Positions 12,493 through 24,560 of a DNA stretch of 64,000 nt are shown piece by piece. Within the stretch, counting starts at the first letter, position 1; each line of letters opens with the position of its first letter. Where the stretch lies: NCBI RefSeq assembly GCF_003589595.1, contig NW_020653945.1, positions 8,769,561 to 8,833,560 on the forward strand, read 5' to 3'. The stretch is from Hyposmocoma kahamanoa. Taxonomy: Eukaryota; Arthropoda; Insecta; Lepidoptera; Cosmopterigidae. The translations under genes were made by a program, and so were the position numbers. The notes under the pieces were generated by a model, which did not search any database, was not told the origin of the DNA, and saw only the letters and a program-made list of their open reading frames with translations.

Positions 12493-12689
12493 CCAATGAA
12501 AAAGTTGTTAAATATACATTTGAATACATTTATCATTCACAATACATAATTGTTATATTATTCTTACACATCAAATTAACGTCAATTCGCTTGATATAAC
12601 GTTTCGAAAATGGTGTAGTTATTTAGGCCACTGACACAGGAAGTAGCAATGAGAAAAGTCAACCGATACGAATAATTGAAAACACGTAT

Positions 12690-12866
12690 TTTTTACATTA
12701 ACAACACAAAATCACAAGGAAAAAAATTATACATATATGTAGTGTAGTTTATATAAATAATTCAGGTTTTATTTTTCAAATGCACTAGCACCCCCTGGAC
12801 AGCATCAACGCCCCCAACTGCTTCCGCGGGGCGGTATGGACCACTTTGGGAAACTATGGTCTAGTT
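12690..12866. mobile_element. Relative of the 8577-8861 element
   Basis: Shares ATATGTAGTGTAGTTTATA, TTCAAATGC, a GC-rich CCC-containing block and the end TTTGGGAAACTATGGTCTAG with the element at 8577-8861. The left end is not clear. Confidence 0.45.
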
Positions 12867-13602
12867 GAAATTGATTTGTAGCGGACATAAGTGATTTGTA
12901 TTATTGTATAGTAGTAAATTTGGTTCAGCCACTACCGATGTATTTTACGTGTGTTAAAGTCTTCCTAATCACTGTTCACGTAAACGCATACGTTTCGGTG
13001 AACCATTAAGATTTGTATTTAGTTTTGGCGAAACAGTTATCCGCTGTTATTTCCTAATGTGTACAAAATTGTTGAGGAATTTTTTTGGAATATTTTGAAA
13101 ATAACATAAAAGTAAAATATCGTTTTTAATACATCACAATGTTCAGTTTCGTCTAACACTTTGTACATTGTATTAAAAACAAATATTTCTAAATACACAA
13201 TTAAACTTAACAATGTAATATGTTCTTTTAATGTTTTTCTGAAGTTTCAAGTTTATTCAACAAAGAGCCAGTGTTGCCAGATGGTTACACTTCTTACATT
13301 TTTCATAACTTTTGACCCTTTCACGTAATATGAAAGTAACTTTTGTTTTAAGGCAATTATCGTAATTTTTGAGGCCGTTTAGATTTTTTAAATCTTAAAT
13401 AGTTTACGCATCCAAATTAGATAATAAAGTAACTCAGAGGTGGCTTAATCAAAATGAAATCACCAATTACTGGAAATGTAATTTTCGACTCTACAGCCTG
13501 GCAACTCTGCTAAGAGCCATAGTTTACCGATACCCACTCTTAACATAACATCTGGATAAAAATACACGGAATACAATAAAGGTCGTTGTCTTCTGCGGGA
13601 TG

Positions 13603-13906
13603 CAACATTTGTAAGTACTTTTGCTGCGTCCCACTTAAGACAAACTTCGCGGTTGGCAGATTCCATAGCTGAAAATGCCGCGAAACTAAAACATGTTAAA
13701 TACTCTGTCTTGGAGTCGATGTACGACTTCGTACCGGTCGCGGACGAGACGGCGGGGCCCTGGGGTTCGGAAGCTCGGGACTTGTATAAAGAGTTGGGTT
13801 GCCGACTAAGAGAGAGGGGCTGCGGTTACCGCTCTGGGTCGTGGTTGGTTCAGTAAGTGTCCATTGCCGTTCAGCGAGGCAATGCTGCTGGCATAATGGG
13901 AACTTT
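13603..13906 (+). pseudogene. Degenerate retroelement polyprotein fragment
   Basis: One frame reads STFAASHL, then a Lys/Ala-rich stretch, FVPVADETAGPWG, RSGSWLVQ, an in-frame stop, then VSIAVQRGNAAGIMGTF. The 'FVP..VET.GPWG...RSGS.LVQR.S.A.QRGNAA...GT' pattern is one I recognise from insect non-LTR retroelement C-terminal regions (family recall, not a search). The stop at about 13854 and the lack of upstream motifs show it is dead and truncated. About 100 codons remain. Confidence 0.65.
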
Positions 13907-13929
13907 TGAGCCGGTCACGATACAGGGCG

Positions 13930-16410
13930 GGATGTTTTTTAGGTTAGATTAGTTTTTTAGGTTAAAAATGTCTTGCAAATCCCAGTTTTTTTTAATTTTA
14001 GTACCTATTGACGAAGTCCACTGCTGATCTTTAACTAGAAATATCAATGTAATATTTGATAAAAATTCAAAAAATACATCATAATGTCCCAAGGTAACGG
14101 TTTTGGAAATTGAATTTACAATATATTTGGACAGACCGAACCTTGTTACAGTCAGATTTATCGATAAGCTAAGGGCCTTGGTGGGCGGTTGTAACCTCGC
14201 AGATTTGTACCTACATACACTTTCCATCAGACTGTGAGGACCATTATACATCAAAGAGATCTTTACTAAATATAGCGAAGATATAAAGTAATGATTGATT
14301 GCTAAATACAGTAGAGACCATCCAAATTAATGAGTGAGGCATGTTGAACGAAGTTTTGTGGTTATTGTAAATAGTTAAGACTTCCTATTTTTGTATACCC
14401 CTATACCTAATACTATCCCATACATGCATCAGATTTTTATCGATTTTTATAAAAATCATTAAAAAAATTCGCATATTTCCTAAATTAGTAGGAAAAGTTT
14501 GTTTTTTAAGCGCTTTAGGAACAATTGAGAGACAAAATACTGTAGATACTACATATATTTGCTTATGCACCTATTATAATATGTTTCATAAATAAGGGCT
14601 TTTAGGCTTTACTCAGCTGTATAGGTATTAGACAACCTCATTGAGCATAGGTACATTTTGTTAAAATTTTGCCGGCAAATAACATTTGGGTAGACATGGG
14701 GTGATCATATTTGTAACTGAGAGGCACAGAGCGACACCTACCCACATTGTTCATGAATTAAAATATTAATATATAGGAAGTGTTCATTTTAATGATAGGT
14801 ATTATAAATACAAGTGTTAATAAAATGATAATATGCGGCGTCAATGACTTTTATGAACCATTGTTTTGAAGTTTGCATACTCTAATCCCGTGATTATTTA
14901 TTTACTTCGAAAGCGGGAAAGGAAATGGTAATGTGCGATCACGGTGGATTAACGTGATTGGAAACATCTTTGAGATTTTTAGATCAAAAGGTGACTGACC
15001 GAACCCTGCGGTGCGGACACTACAAGTGGAAACCGTAGGAATAATAAAATTGGTCGTGGGGAATACCCACAAATTAATTTCTTAACAAAATAACGGAAAT
15101 TACGTTTCATAAAGTTTAGCTAACATAAAAAGTGTAGGCATAAACCAGCTATAGGTATAGCTTACTCAACCTTTTCTTCCTTCAGGGCCTCATCCGTCAT
15201 TTGCTATGTTACAACGAGCCGCAACATTTTTGGGTGATGACCTTTTGTTTAGGTCATACATTTAAAATTAGTCTATCTTATTGCCGTAATGGTGAAAGTA
15301 ATTGCCAATCGGCGTAAGTTACTCGCCAATTGTTGGCCAGGGTGTGCGAAATGTCCACGAAAGGCATGTGTATTAAGTAGTCCGTAGAGACCGTTTTACA
15401 TTTACTTACCATTTAATAAATGAAACACTAAACCTAAATATATCTTGCCCATGATTTTAAAAACTTAGAAACCCATAGTTTTAAAAAGCACCTTCCTAAT
15501 AATAGTGTTTTGCAATGACCCGTGAGCCGCGGGTAGAGTATGTTTTCCATTTTTGTTGTTCAAGGTAGGCTTTTTGGTACCTAGAACTAATCTGATGCGA
15601 CTTCATAGAAGGAGGTTATTTGCAGTACCTATCACACGATGTAGAGTGAGTGAGTTGCGTAACTTTGACTCCTCGTTGGACCTTTTTGCATGCTCAGAAT
15701 CAAAATTCATGTTTTCCGCAGGACTCTATCTGGAGTTCGTGTCCGGAGACAGCAGTATTAAGTAATAGGTAATAAGTGCTAGTTTAAAATGTAATAGCAA
15801 ATGAATTTTACCTATTTTTTCATTAAAGTTAATCTGTAATAATTTATTGTTTATGGTATTGTATTTATAATTTTATCAATTTTCATATTTTATTCATTTC
15901 TGTAATTAACTTAAAACCTACTGTTTGTTCATTTAGTTTTAAGCTAACTATTGCGTTTGGGTTGACTGTAAGTAATATGTAATAAATAAAATAAATGTGG
16001 CTAGTACAAATTATAGTCACACATTTCCTACTCTGTCAATGTATTATATAAAAAATGAATGTTTGTTCGGTATGCTTTCCATGAATAATATTCATGCGAT
16101 TGCGATAGAACTTTCGTGGGTTGAGTCCACACCCAGAAATATTAGAACCATTTTAAAATATAAGGTAGGGCAGTTGTTTTATCAAATGTGTCTACAGTCG
16201 AAAAGGTGGTTCTTTTGCAGGTGCACTTCTCCATACTATCTTTTGTTTAACAAAAAGATTACAGTCGGAAAAACACTAGTTTTGAGGCAACGCAGGCAAG
16301 TTTTGCTTTTTTTTTTGTCTAACCATTCTTTGCAATATTAATGAACACAGAAACAATGCTATACACCACGAGAACCGAAATTACAAGTTATATCTATATT
16401 GTTGAACCGT
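13930..16410. other. Gene-free AT-rich stretch
   Basis: No coding exon, tRNA or clear repeat was found on either strand. The open frames of 60-114 codons have no recognisable composition, no splice context and no family resemblance, and are best read as chance. Confidence 0.5.
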
Positions 16411-16418
16411 TGTTGAAC

Positions 16419-16651
16419 TGCCTCCGTGGCCGAACGGTTACCATGCCGGACTGCCACGCAGAGGTCCCAGGTTCGATTCCCGGGCCGGGAGAAATATTTG
16501 TATGGCCTACATTTATTTCTCTCGTGAGTTTGGGTGTAATTTGTGGTTGTCTATGTGTGTGTCCATGGCACCCGCGACACAGGGTTTCCCTAGTGCGGGA
16601 CTATGTTGATTGTGAGCGTTATTGTGAGCGTTGTGAGCGTTGTTTTTTTTT
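16419..16651 (+). mobile_element. SINE-A copy 2, full-length
   Basis: The best copy of this family. tRNA-like head with TGGCCGAACGGTTACCATGC (A-box) and GGTTCGATTCCCGG (B-box), then GGCCGGGAGAAATATTTGTA, GTGAGTTTGGGTGTAATT, GTCCATGGCACCCGCGACA, and a tail with repeated GAGCGTT ending in a T run. The 105-codon open frame across it is the SINE read as protein. Confidence 0.9.
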
Positions 16652-16781
16652 AAATTAAATTGGTATCAATATTCTTGTTCTTAAAATAATACATACTATG
16701 TTACGTAAAAAAGCGATGGTTTGGTCAATAACAAAATTATGAGTAGACGAATCGAAAGAACATGATAATTCAAGTGTACTT

Positions 16782-16891
16782 GGGAGAGGGGTAGCTCCGG
16801 AGCTACCCTCTCCCGAGTACCTCGCATAAGTAAGCCCAAGTAAGTCGAATCCAGCAACTGTTTGTCAGACCGGTCTGACAAACAGTTGCTG
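16782..16891. repeat. Two adjacent near-perfect palindromes
   Basis: The first palindrome (16782-16814) is centred on CTCCGGAG, with arms of about 16 bp and one single-base bulge. The second (16852-16891) is a perfect 40-bp palindrome: CAGCAACTGTTTGTCAGACC followed directly by its complement, with no loop. They are about 37 bp apart. No gene overlaps them that I can support. Confidence 0.9.
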
Positions 16892-16894
16892 AAT

Positions 16895-18765
16895 TCAAAT
16901 CCAGCCGGAGGAATTTTTCTGTGTTTTGTTCAATCTTTGTATCAATAATATAACCTACTTTTGGTTAAAATTGTATCGTTCGTTTTCTTCTCCGAAGCAC
17001 CGAACTAACACAGAATTTCAAAATACAAATAACGATATCAAACGCACCTCTCATTTATTGAGCACGTGTATCAGTGAACCGTCTATAAATCAAATTGAAT
17101 CTTACGTTGCATTTCATTAGGTGCAGCGCTGCTGTACCTACCGTCAATAAAAACTATAAGAACGAATTATTTACCCAAGTACATACTTGTATTAAAGATA
17201 ACACTGATTGATGCAAAACGTGACCTCACCATAAAAAAACATAATGCAAATTAAATTCAAGGTAATTCGCGCTAAACGTGGTTGTTGTATTTCAAATAAA
17301 ATTGTATCTTAACCAATCAAGGGAAACAAGATTTTCTATGTAGTACTTTCTATGCATTATGAGCCTTACTGCCCATCTGCAATAGGGCCGGTCCCAGCGG
17401 TGCAGCACCCACATGGGCGATGGTCCGGTCGTCACCCTTCGCTAAAACTCGGCCTAAGACCTCGCCGCTTTTTGATACTGGTTTCGTGGTCAGCGATTTT
17501 TTTCTCGAGGTCTAAAATTTTTAAGAATGAATCGGAGTTGGATTATTATTATGGATATTGAAAAACTCCATCTCGTCTCCTACTTAAAGATCAATACTGT
17601 CAGTGAGTGGTTATAGAGATTCTTATCCCCGAACAGTTTACGAGATTTTTTATTCTTTCTTTTGGGTTTACGTCGTAAAGTTATTATTGAAATATTATTA
17701 TCAGTAAAATTATTTTCTTCTACGATTTCCAGTTAAAAAAACCAAATCTAAAATGTCGATTATTTGGTAAATCGACAAAAACCAGGCAATGCTGCATACA
17801 TCATCGGAATATAAATAACGTCTACGTCACCAACTCTCAAAAAAGGTCCTTTTATTGATTTATAAACTACAAACATGGCATATGCGAATAATGACAGCAA
17901 ATTTGGTGTACACAGATGGCAAACGAACAATAGGTTCGCGCGTCATTAGGACAGCATGAAGCGAGGACAATGGCTCGCATACCTGCCAACTCTTCTGTAT
18001 GTGTATTAGGCAAGTATATTTCAGATGTACTGCCTCCTATAGAAAGCTGATATTGAGTATTTGCTAGAAGATTAAAAAGGGCATTGCCTTATTTGTGCTG
18101 AACCTGAAATTTGTTCATCAAATAACATTGACTTTGCAATCGCAGTAAACACGTTGTTAATTTATTTGCATAAACTAAGTGGTTTTAAGACGTCCGGGTT
18201 AGAAGAAAAACAATATGACAGTTATTATAGGTTTTTCCATTGTAAAAAACCGAAAATGTATTATTTGTATAAACAGATTCTAAGAATTCAAAGTTCGACA
18301 CGGACACGTTCTAATAAATAAATTTTTGTATTTTTATATTGTATGGGTGAAGTCACCGAATTACACAACATTTGGTCATGAAATGAGTTCGGACGGACCC
18401 TATCACGGTACGGTTAATTGCATATGGTTTCCGTACATTTAATGTTGGGTGGTTTGATTTCATTAAGTGTTTACTTGATATACCTAGGTATTGTTTTTCT
18501 AATGGGGCTGACATTTTATTCAATAACGATCCCCTAAATAAATAATGAGTCAAAAAAATAATTCAAAGAATTTCACAGTTCAATTTTATCTACACGCAAC
18601 AATATGTTTGGTGAGTTTGACTGCTCCGATCACCTTAGAGGATGGAAAAATAATTGATCACAGACATATATCTGTGGTTCCGATAATTGTGACGCCAATT
18701 GATCTTGCTTGTTGGTGCTACGAACAGTTTTTTTTGTGAATATGTACTGAAGATGTATAGACTAC
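16895..18765. other. No supportable gene
   Basis: Contains a short GC-richer patch (17350-17510) with an open frame but no recognisable protein or splice context, possibly an old LINE fragment. The remainder is AT-rich and featureless by eye. Confidence 0.45.
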
Positions 18766-18767
18766 GG

Positions 18768-19173
18768 GCGCGTTCCCAATATGTCGTGACGACAGATTGT
18801 CGTGCAGTTTCAAGTGTCGTAGCTTGTATATTTAAATGAATTTGTTCACATATAGAATAACATGATTAACTGTCGTTCACTACTTTTTTGACGTTATGAC
18901 GACAGATTGTCGTGACAATGGAACGAGCTAGAACGACAGTTGTCTGACGATAAATAACGATGAAATAAAATGTGACGACAGTTAATCGCAGCTGTTGCAT
19001 TCTGTTGTGCAAACGACAAGGCGGCTGCCGTGAACCGATAAATTGTCGTCACGATCTAATGGGACCAACTAGACAGTCGTTCAACGATAAAATAAACGTC
19101 CACGACAGATAGTCGTGATATGGGAACTGGCAAGCCCCGACAGTCGTCCAACGACAAATAAAACGTTACGACA
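18768..19173. mobile_element. MITE with internal ACGACAG/GTCGT tandem units
   Basis: The left end GGGCGCGTTCCCAATATGTC and the complement of the right end (GATGCGTTTCCATTATGTCG) form imperfect inverted repeats. Inside, motifs like ACGACAGATTGTCGTGA, ACGACAGTTGTCTGACGA, ACAGTCGTTCAACGATAA and ACGACAGATAGTCGTGA recur every 60-80 bp, several followed by ATGGGAAC or ATGGAAC. It is therefore a short DNA element whose body is a tandem array of its own subterminal motif. No coding capacity. Confidence 0.7.
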
Positions 19174-19199
19174 TAATGGAAACGCATCCTACCTGTGAC

Positions 19200-21330
19200 A
19201 GGCAACGTGATATCAAGCGTGAAGGTGAAACAGACATTTAACTTGTTTTAAATAAACTTTATACCTAGGTATCTACTTTAAGTGTCCATGTTATTTTATT
19301 GTTCCATTACGGAAAACGTATGCTTTTCAGAATCATTATCTAAATTTGACAATGGATTACTTTTAGATTGGAGTAGGTATTTACTTACAAAATAATTATA
19401 ATAAGTTGTGTTCATTTTAGATACACATTTTGATACCATTTTGAGGGTTTTGTGTGCTGAATATCCTTTTCCATCCATATAGAAACAAAACGGGGGGGTT
19501 GTTAAATTTTATACACAACAGTAAAAAAAGTTATTGTTTAAATGTGAAATACCTAGTCTTATAGCAAGTTGAAATTATGAGCTAAAAGCGGCGAAATTAA
19601 AAATAATAAAATACCTAAGTGCTTAATGCTTAGACTATGGAAATTATTTACGATCCTCATAGGTTTAATGCATAGATTTCGTTTTAATGTAACTTATTTA
19701 ATAAGAATATCTATTACAAAGAAGTTATGTAGTTGCGTCACTACTAGAGACATGGTATGTACCTACATCCTATAATTTATCACATTTTATTTTGTAATAG
19801 GTATTTCTAGCGATATATTAGCTACTGGAATAGAGGTGGGTTGTGCTGATTTTTCTCAAGATTTCTTCCAAATTTTCGTTAAAAATGAGGTTGAGAATGT
19901 AATCATCGCTCAAATAAAATTTTCCTTGATAAGTCAAAAATTTCCATATTTCACGGTCGCATACGAGTCATTGTCAGGTTAGTGTTGTCTACTTAATTTC
20001 AGTGGCCATTTTTATTATTTAAGTATTTGAGTAGGTATATTATAGTGAAATATAAAATAATAGATATTGCATGATATTCTAGAATATTTAAAAAATAAAA
20101 ACTGCCACCAAAATTAGGTAGAGAACACTGACCTGGAAATGACAAAACCAAGATGCAAAGACATCTTCGATAAAGAATCAGACGGTCGATTTTTTGGCTG
20201 CATGTTTTTCGAGCTGCACACAAAGACAAATTGATGTCCCAATAACCGAGTTGGATCGAGCAGCCCAAAGATAACGATTGAGTCCAACCACTTCACGGAA
20301 GTAGCGGCGCATTTTACAGTTTTTGATGTGCAGGAACGGTTCCTATTTAGCGTCAGTATCATATTCCCAAGAATGAAATCCAGTTCTCGACAAAAGTTGC
20401 TTAAACAAAAGTTGTCGTTGAAGCTACTTTAATCATATATAGATTAGTAGGATCCGAAATTGAGATTTTAACCTATTTTTGAATAACCCCTTTGTTTGGA
20501 AAGACGTCCTGTATTAAATATCACAGAAATAAGACACTATCAAAGCATACCTACTAATAAATAAATGAGAAATTCTTATCTAGAGAATCTGTACCGTAAT
20601 AAGGAAAATTTTAAAACACAAAGAACACATTGGTTGTTTCCTTTGCATTACTCTGAAAAATATTTTTCTGTGACATGTATCTTTGTTGTTTAATATGAAT
20701 TATAAGGCATACGACAACCGAAACATTCCGAGGATTTCAATACAATGCTCATCATCTATCAGCTATCTGAAGAACAAGAGATGAAACGTGATCTGCCACA
20801 AGGATCTTGCAAAGAACTATAGTTATGTGTGTATGAATATATTGTGTAAAAAGTTTAAATAAACTGGACGTGCCAATTTGTGTCGGTATTCTTACGATTA
20901 TTTGGTGAAGTGGTACATTTCATTGCTGGCTGATTTTTTTGCAGCATTAGCTTTGGCGAATATTTTCGCCTTAATTATTTAGATGTTTTTTCGATTTTCT
21001 TTCATTTACAATTGCAATGTTGCAAATTGTTTAGGGTTCATTACTTTATTATAACTGAAATGTGATTACAAGACAGTATGATTGAGGCGACCTTTTAGAG
21101 ACTTTTGTAAATACTTATATAATAAAAAAAAGTTTAAAATTACGATATATAATCAAAATTTGCGATCAACAATTTTTTAAATACGTAAGTAGAGTAAAAA
21201 GTTCCCGTGCTGCATTGACTTATTTGTACGTCAATGCCGTGCTGCAAAATTTTAGACGGAAACGTAGAAATAAATTAATGACATATTATGTATATGTATA
21301 GGTACATATATAAATTGTCGGGTAAAATTC
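19200..21330. other. No supportable gene
   Basis: AT-rich. Open frames such as the one on the minus strand near 20100-20360 have no recognisable domain. A stretch near 20700-20870 ends in AATAAACTGG and could be an old retroposed 3' end, but this is unproven. Confidence 0.4.
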
Positions 21331-21332
21331 AT

Positions 21333-21453
21333 GGATGATTGTTGCAATTTAAAGCTTTGAGTGACACTGCAATTGTTATGGATACGCATGTCGCTTACCA
21401 TTACCACCAGGCGCATGACTTGTTCGTCCCGTCACTTGGTATTATAAAAAAAG
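21333..21453 (+). repeat. Unclassified dispersed repeat 'R1', copy 6 (3' part)
   Basis: Only the 3' portion remains: TTTAAAGCTTTGAGTGACAC, TTGTTATGGATACGCATGTC, then CACTTGGTATTATAAAAAAA. The 5' truncation with a constant 3' end fits retroposition. Confidence 0.7.
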
Positions 21454-21830
21454 AGATTTAGGTCAGCGTAGTCTCGCCAGTTGTTACGCTTGTCCAATTA
21501 ACACCACATCGAGGAAAAATGCTTCAGGAGAAAATTGAGCGTTGCATCACGGAAACACGCGAATCGTAAGTGATAAGTAACCGAAATAAAATTAACAATG
21601 ATATCAGATAATGTATACACACAGATCTTTGCATTTTGTTAAGGAAATGAGCCGTTAACGCAATCAAAATTCAAACAGAACGTGAAACATGACAGTAAAA
21701 TGGTTAGATAAATACCTATTACTGTGTAGTAAAGTATGAACAGATAAGATTTTCATGTAGAGGGACTCAGCATTACATCAATGATTTCGCCATAATAAAA
21801 ACAAATTTTCTTTTTTACGTAAACTCGTGT

Positions 21831-21883
21831 GTGTCTCCTTAAACTTTTCTCGGGTTTCTCTCAGAGAAAAGTTTAAGGAGACT
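21831..21883. repeat. 18-20 bp hairpin
   Basis: GTCTCCTTAAACTTTTCTC is followed after about 10 nt by its complement GAGAAAAGTTTAAGGAGAC. An isolated foldback with no gene beside it. Confidence 0.8.
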
Positions 21884-22084
21884 GGTATCATGACTGTTGC
21901 ATCACAGTACATTTACTCAAATATTTTATATGCCCGTAAAAATATACACAATTTCAATAAGAAAGAAGATATCCATAATATTAACCTTACTACATTAAAA
22001 ATATTTTGATTGAAAAGTCATTACAAAATTGAAGACTACGTGTTAGATAAAGGTGTATGGAAAGACAACATGGCTCCAGAATTC

Positions 22085-22262
22085 ACACAAATTTGATTCA
22101 AAGAGTATTTATTTGAAAAGAGCAATTCCTAAAGTTTCTTGCTCGTTCTTCTCATGGAAGTCAGCGTAATGAACGAACAGTAGCTTAAATGGGACGTTTT
22201 CAAGTGTAAATTTATTTTACACATGGAATAAACGATTCTTTGACTTTGACTTTGAGTTCGAC
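22085..22262 (+). mobile_element. LINE 3' end fragment
   Basis: Contains TTTCTTGCTCGTTCTTCTCA, AATGGGACGTTTTCAAGTGT and AATAAACGATTCTTTGACTT, and ends in a TTTGACTTTGACTTTGAG tail. This is the pattern of a 5'-truncated non-LTR element 3' UTR with a short tandem tail, common in moth genomes (recall). No coding part remains. Confidence 0.55.
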
Positions 22263-23323
22263 GAAATCATAATACAAATACACTACATCAAGGAGACTTT
22301 GAAATATAATCTCGTAGTTTGCACGCAGTTCGTTGGCACTCTTGGCTATAAAACACGATAGAAACTACGGCGTCGGTGCGTCGAAAGGGTAAAAGGGTGT
22401 AAGAAATGGATTGCTGTATCGGCGGTTAGACGGGATGAGTGGTCCGCTACAAAGGACCGGTCGGCCGATGCCCTCGCATTGCTAAACTTCCTCCGTTTTA
22501 GTCTGGCTCGCGTATATTTTAGGTATTAGACAAATTAATAATTTAACTCTCATCGCTCATTGTCATTTGGATGTTTATTATATTTGCAAGCTAATTTTAT
22601 CTATCATTTCCTCGACATGTGTGATTGATTGACATGTAAGGTGACTTATCAGGACAGTATTTGATTGATGCCATTGACTTACCAATAAAATTCATGCCCG
22701 TTAATTAATTTGTTATTTTTTTAAGATTTTAAATTAATTTTCACGTTTTAGATAAATTTTCTATGGCGTCACTTTTTAACGTTCTTTGTCTACTCAGAGT
22801 TTTTAATACTTTACTCGGCGCTACGCAATGACCTAAGTTATGTCTCGTTTCTCTCGAGACAGTTAAAATTCATCATTGTCGAGTCACGTTCTGTATACAG
22901 ACTGATTTACCGATTTACTGGTCACTCTTAGTCATCCTTTCAACGATTTCAGTATTGTTATTGTTTGGTGATCGTAAAATTGAAGATGCATGTGTTTGTA
23001 TACATTGAAAATATGAAATTGTAAATCTAAATAAATTGGTGGATGTATCTCGATGAACGGTTAGGGTTTGCCGGGGTCTATGAACTCTGAAGAGCGGGAT
23101 GGGTGTAAGAGCGTATTTAACGACAACAAAATAAAGCATCGGAGCACAGCTGTCCCGCCACAAGTGAGTAGTGAATCCTTGTCTATAATGGGGATGCGCG
23201 CAGGTATCTCTCTTTGTGTGCAAGTAACATTATTAAGAATTCGTTCGACCGTTAGGTTCAAATAAAACAGGTATTTAAATATTTGTGTCTGCAAATTGGA
23301 GAAGGTAGTGGAAGTAGACTCAC

Positions 23324-23393
23324 CTATATGCGCGAGGTCGATGATGGGTACTTCGCAGCGCGAGAGCAAAGTCTCCTCCTGGGTGGCCGCCAT
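23324..23393 (-). CDS. Probable first coding exon, 2OG-Fe(II) oxygenase (isopenicillin N synthase-like)
   Basis: An ATG at 23391-23393 opens a 70-nt exon that reads MAATQEETLLSRCEVPIIDL and then AHI plus one base, followed by a consensus donor GTGAGT at 23323-23318. The 'VP.IDL' segment close to the N-terminus resembles the start of isopenicillin N synthase-like 2-oxoglutarate/Fe(II) oxygenases, which have an N-terminal DIOX_N domain; the catalytic HxD...H domain would lie downstream. I could not find the later exons on the minus strand below 23300, so the gene may have a very long intron, continue elsewhere, or be broken. The upstream sequence is CpG-rich, which fits a promoter. The minus-strand frame that runs past the donor to 23061 is intron read-through. 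The call rests on about 23 residues and is tentative. Confidence 0.4.
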
Positions 23394-23399
23394 CGTCTC

Positions 23400-24180
23400 T
23401 GGTTGTCTGGACTGCTCTGAATCACTTTCGAACGCGTACAGTCGACTGATTCCTTATCACTCAACTTCCACAGTAATTAGCAATTAGCGATCAAGACTTA
23501 CGAACGATAATAAAGGAATACTATAGATAAGCACTAAAACAACGTATCGAACAACATACGTTAAAGTTTATTGAAGTTGTGAATGGTCTTTTGATTACCT
23601 CTAGTATAAAAACGTTCCGAACTCATTTGCATAACCTTATAATTCTTGCTCGTGGCTTTCTGCGATCTGACGTAGCAGCAATAAGCTATACTGACTTGAC
23701 ACATTAAAATTTGATTTTCGTTGCACTCTCACAGTAAGTTGTAGTAGGAAACGTAACTCCCGCGTGTGCGACCCGACGGCGTCGCGCGCCCCCCGTCCCT
23801 CACAGATGGCGAGTTTTGAATGTCTCTCGTGGAACAAACTGGCTCACCGTGCGCGATGAGCGTTACCCTGACGTTGGATGTCTGCTCTCACTTGTATATC
23901 ATCGCGCAGACTTTCGCAACCGAATGGCGTGTCGAAACAGCTCTACCTTGAGCTCGACAGCGTGGTGAAAGCAGGGAGCGCGACCGAGTGTGCGGATGGC
24001 TCGGCGTTCCAAGTGAAACTGGCGCGCGCGACGCACCAAAGTTCACCACACCACAATCCACCGACTGACTCACGCGTGCGGCAGATAGCGCTCGCCGCTC
24101 ACTTCGCGCCGTTGCATGCAAGTCCCCGACCCCCGTCAGACAGGCTCTTTTGGTGTCGCAACCACGGCTTGAACTCAATT
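23400..24180 (-). promoter_or_regulatory. CpG-rich putative promoter region
   Basis: GC and CpG content rises sharply here (for example GGCGTCGCGCGCC at about 23780 and ACTGGCGCGCGCGACGCAC at about 24020) compared with the AT-rich surroundings. It lies directly upstream of the exon at 23324-23393 on the minus strand. The open frames on both strands within it (23878-24213, 23888-24178) show no recognisable protein and are probably due to low stop density in GC-rich DNA. Confidence 0.35.
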
Positions 24181-24502
24181 AACTCTTCTTTTATAGAGAC
24201 GACGTTTTATTAACTACACTAGTAAAACAAGGCCTGTTCTGTACTGTTTGTTTTCTATGCAACTTACAGCGCCCTCTCGACAAAAAAAATGTACTATATT
24301 ATAAACTCTATACCTACGCCATCTATATGATATAATATACAAAGACGTACTTATACATCTATTTATCTTTTAATGTACCATTATGTAATTCAAAATGGTG
24401 TAGATAATGTTCTGCATTGTTGATGGGGATTTAAATTATTTTAGAGTTGTTTGTGAAATTAAACTACTATGTAATTTATTCAAATTCTTAAAAGTGAGAT
24501 TG

Positions 24503-24508
24503 TTTTAT
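24503..24508 (-). terminator. Poly(A) signal AATAAA for UBE2M
   Basis: TTTATT on the plus strand is AATAAA on the minus strand, about 55 nt downstream of the UBE2M stop codon. Position and sequence fit a cleavage/polyadenylation signal. Confidence 0.5.
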
Positions 24509-24560
24509 TTATATTTATGTATAGAGGGTTGGTAGTTAATTTACAGTGAGTAGTATGCGA

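Noticed and set aside
14881..14910. Minus-strand NNHGI as a possible second exon of the 2OG oxygenase
   Set aside because: A stop codon lies just upstream in the same frame and there is no acceptor with an open path; a chance match.
16419..16492. Possible functional tRNA genes at SINE heads (also 57663, 60938 and complements)
   Set aside because: A- and B-boxes are present but the full cloverleaf is not, and each is followed by the same SINE body and tail.
16341..16658. 105-codon open frame with a similar one at 57688-57909 and on minus at 11169-11486
   Set aside because: All are the same SINE-A sequence read through; similarity comes from the repeat, not from a protein family.
23878..24213. 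111-codon plus and 96-codon minus open frames
   Set aside because: They overlap on opposite strands in a CpG-rich stretch where stops are rare; no recognisable domain or splice context.
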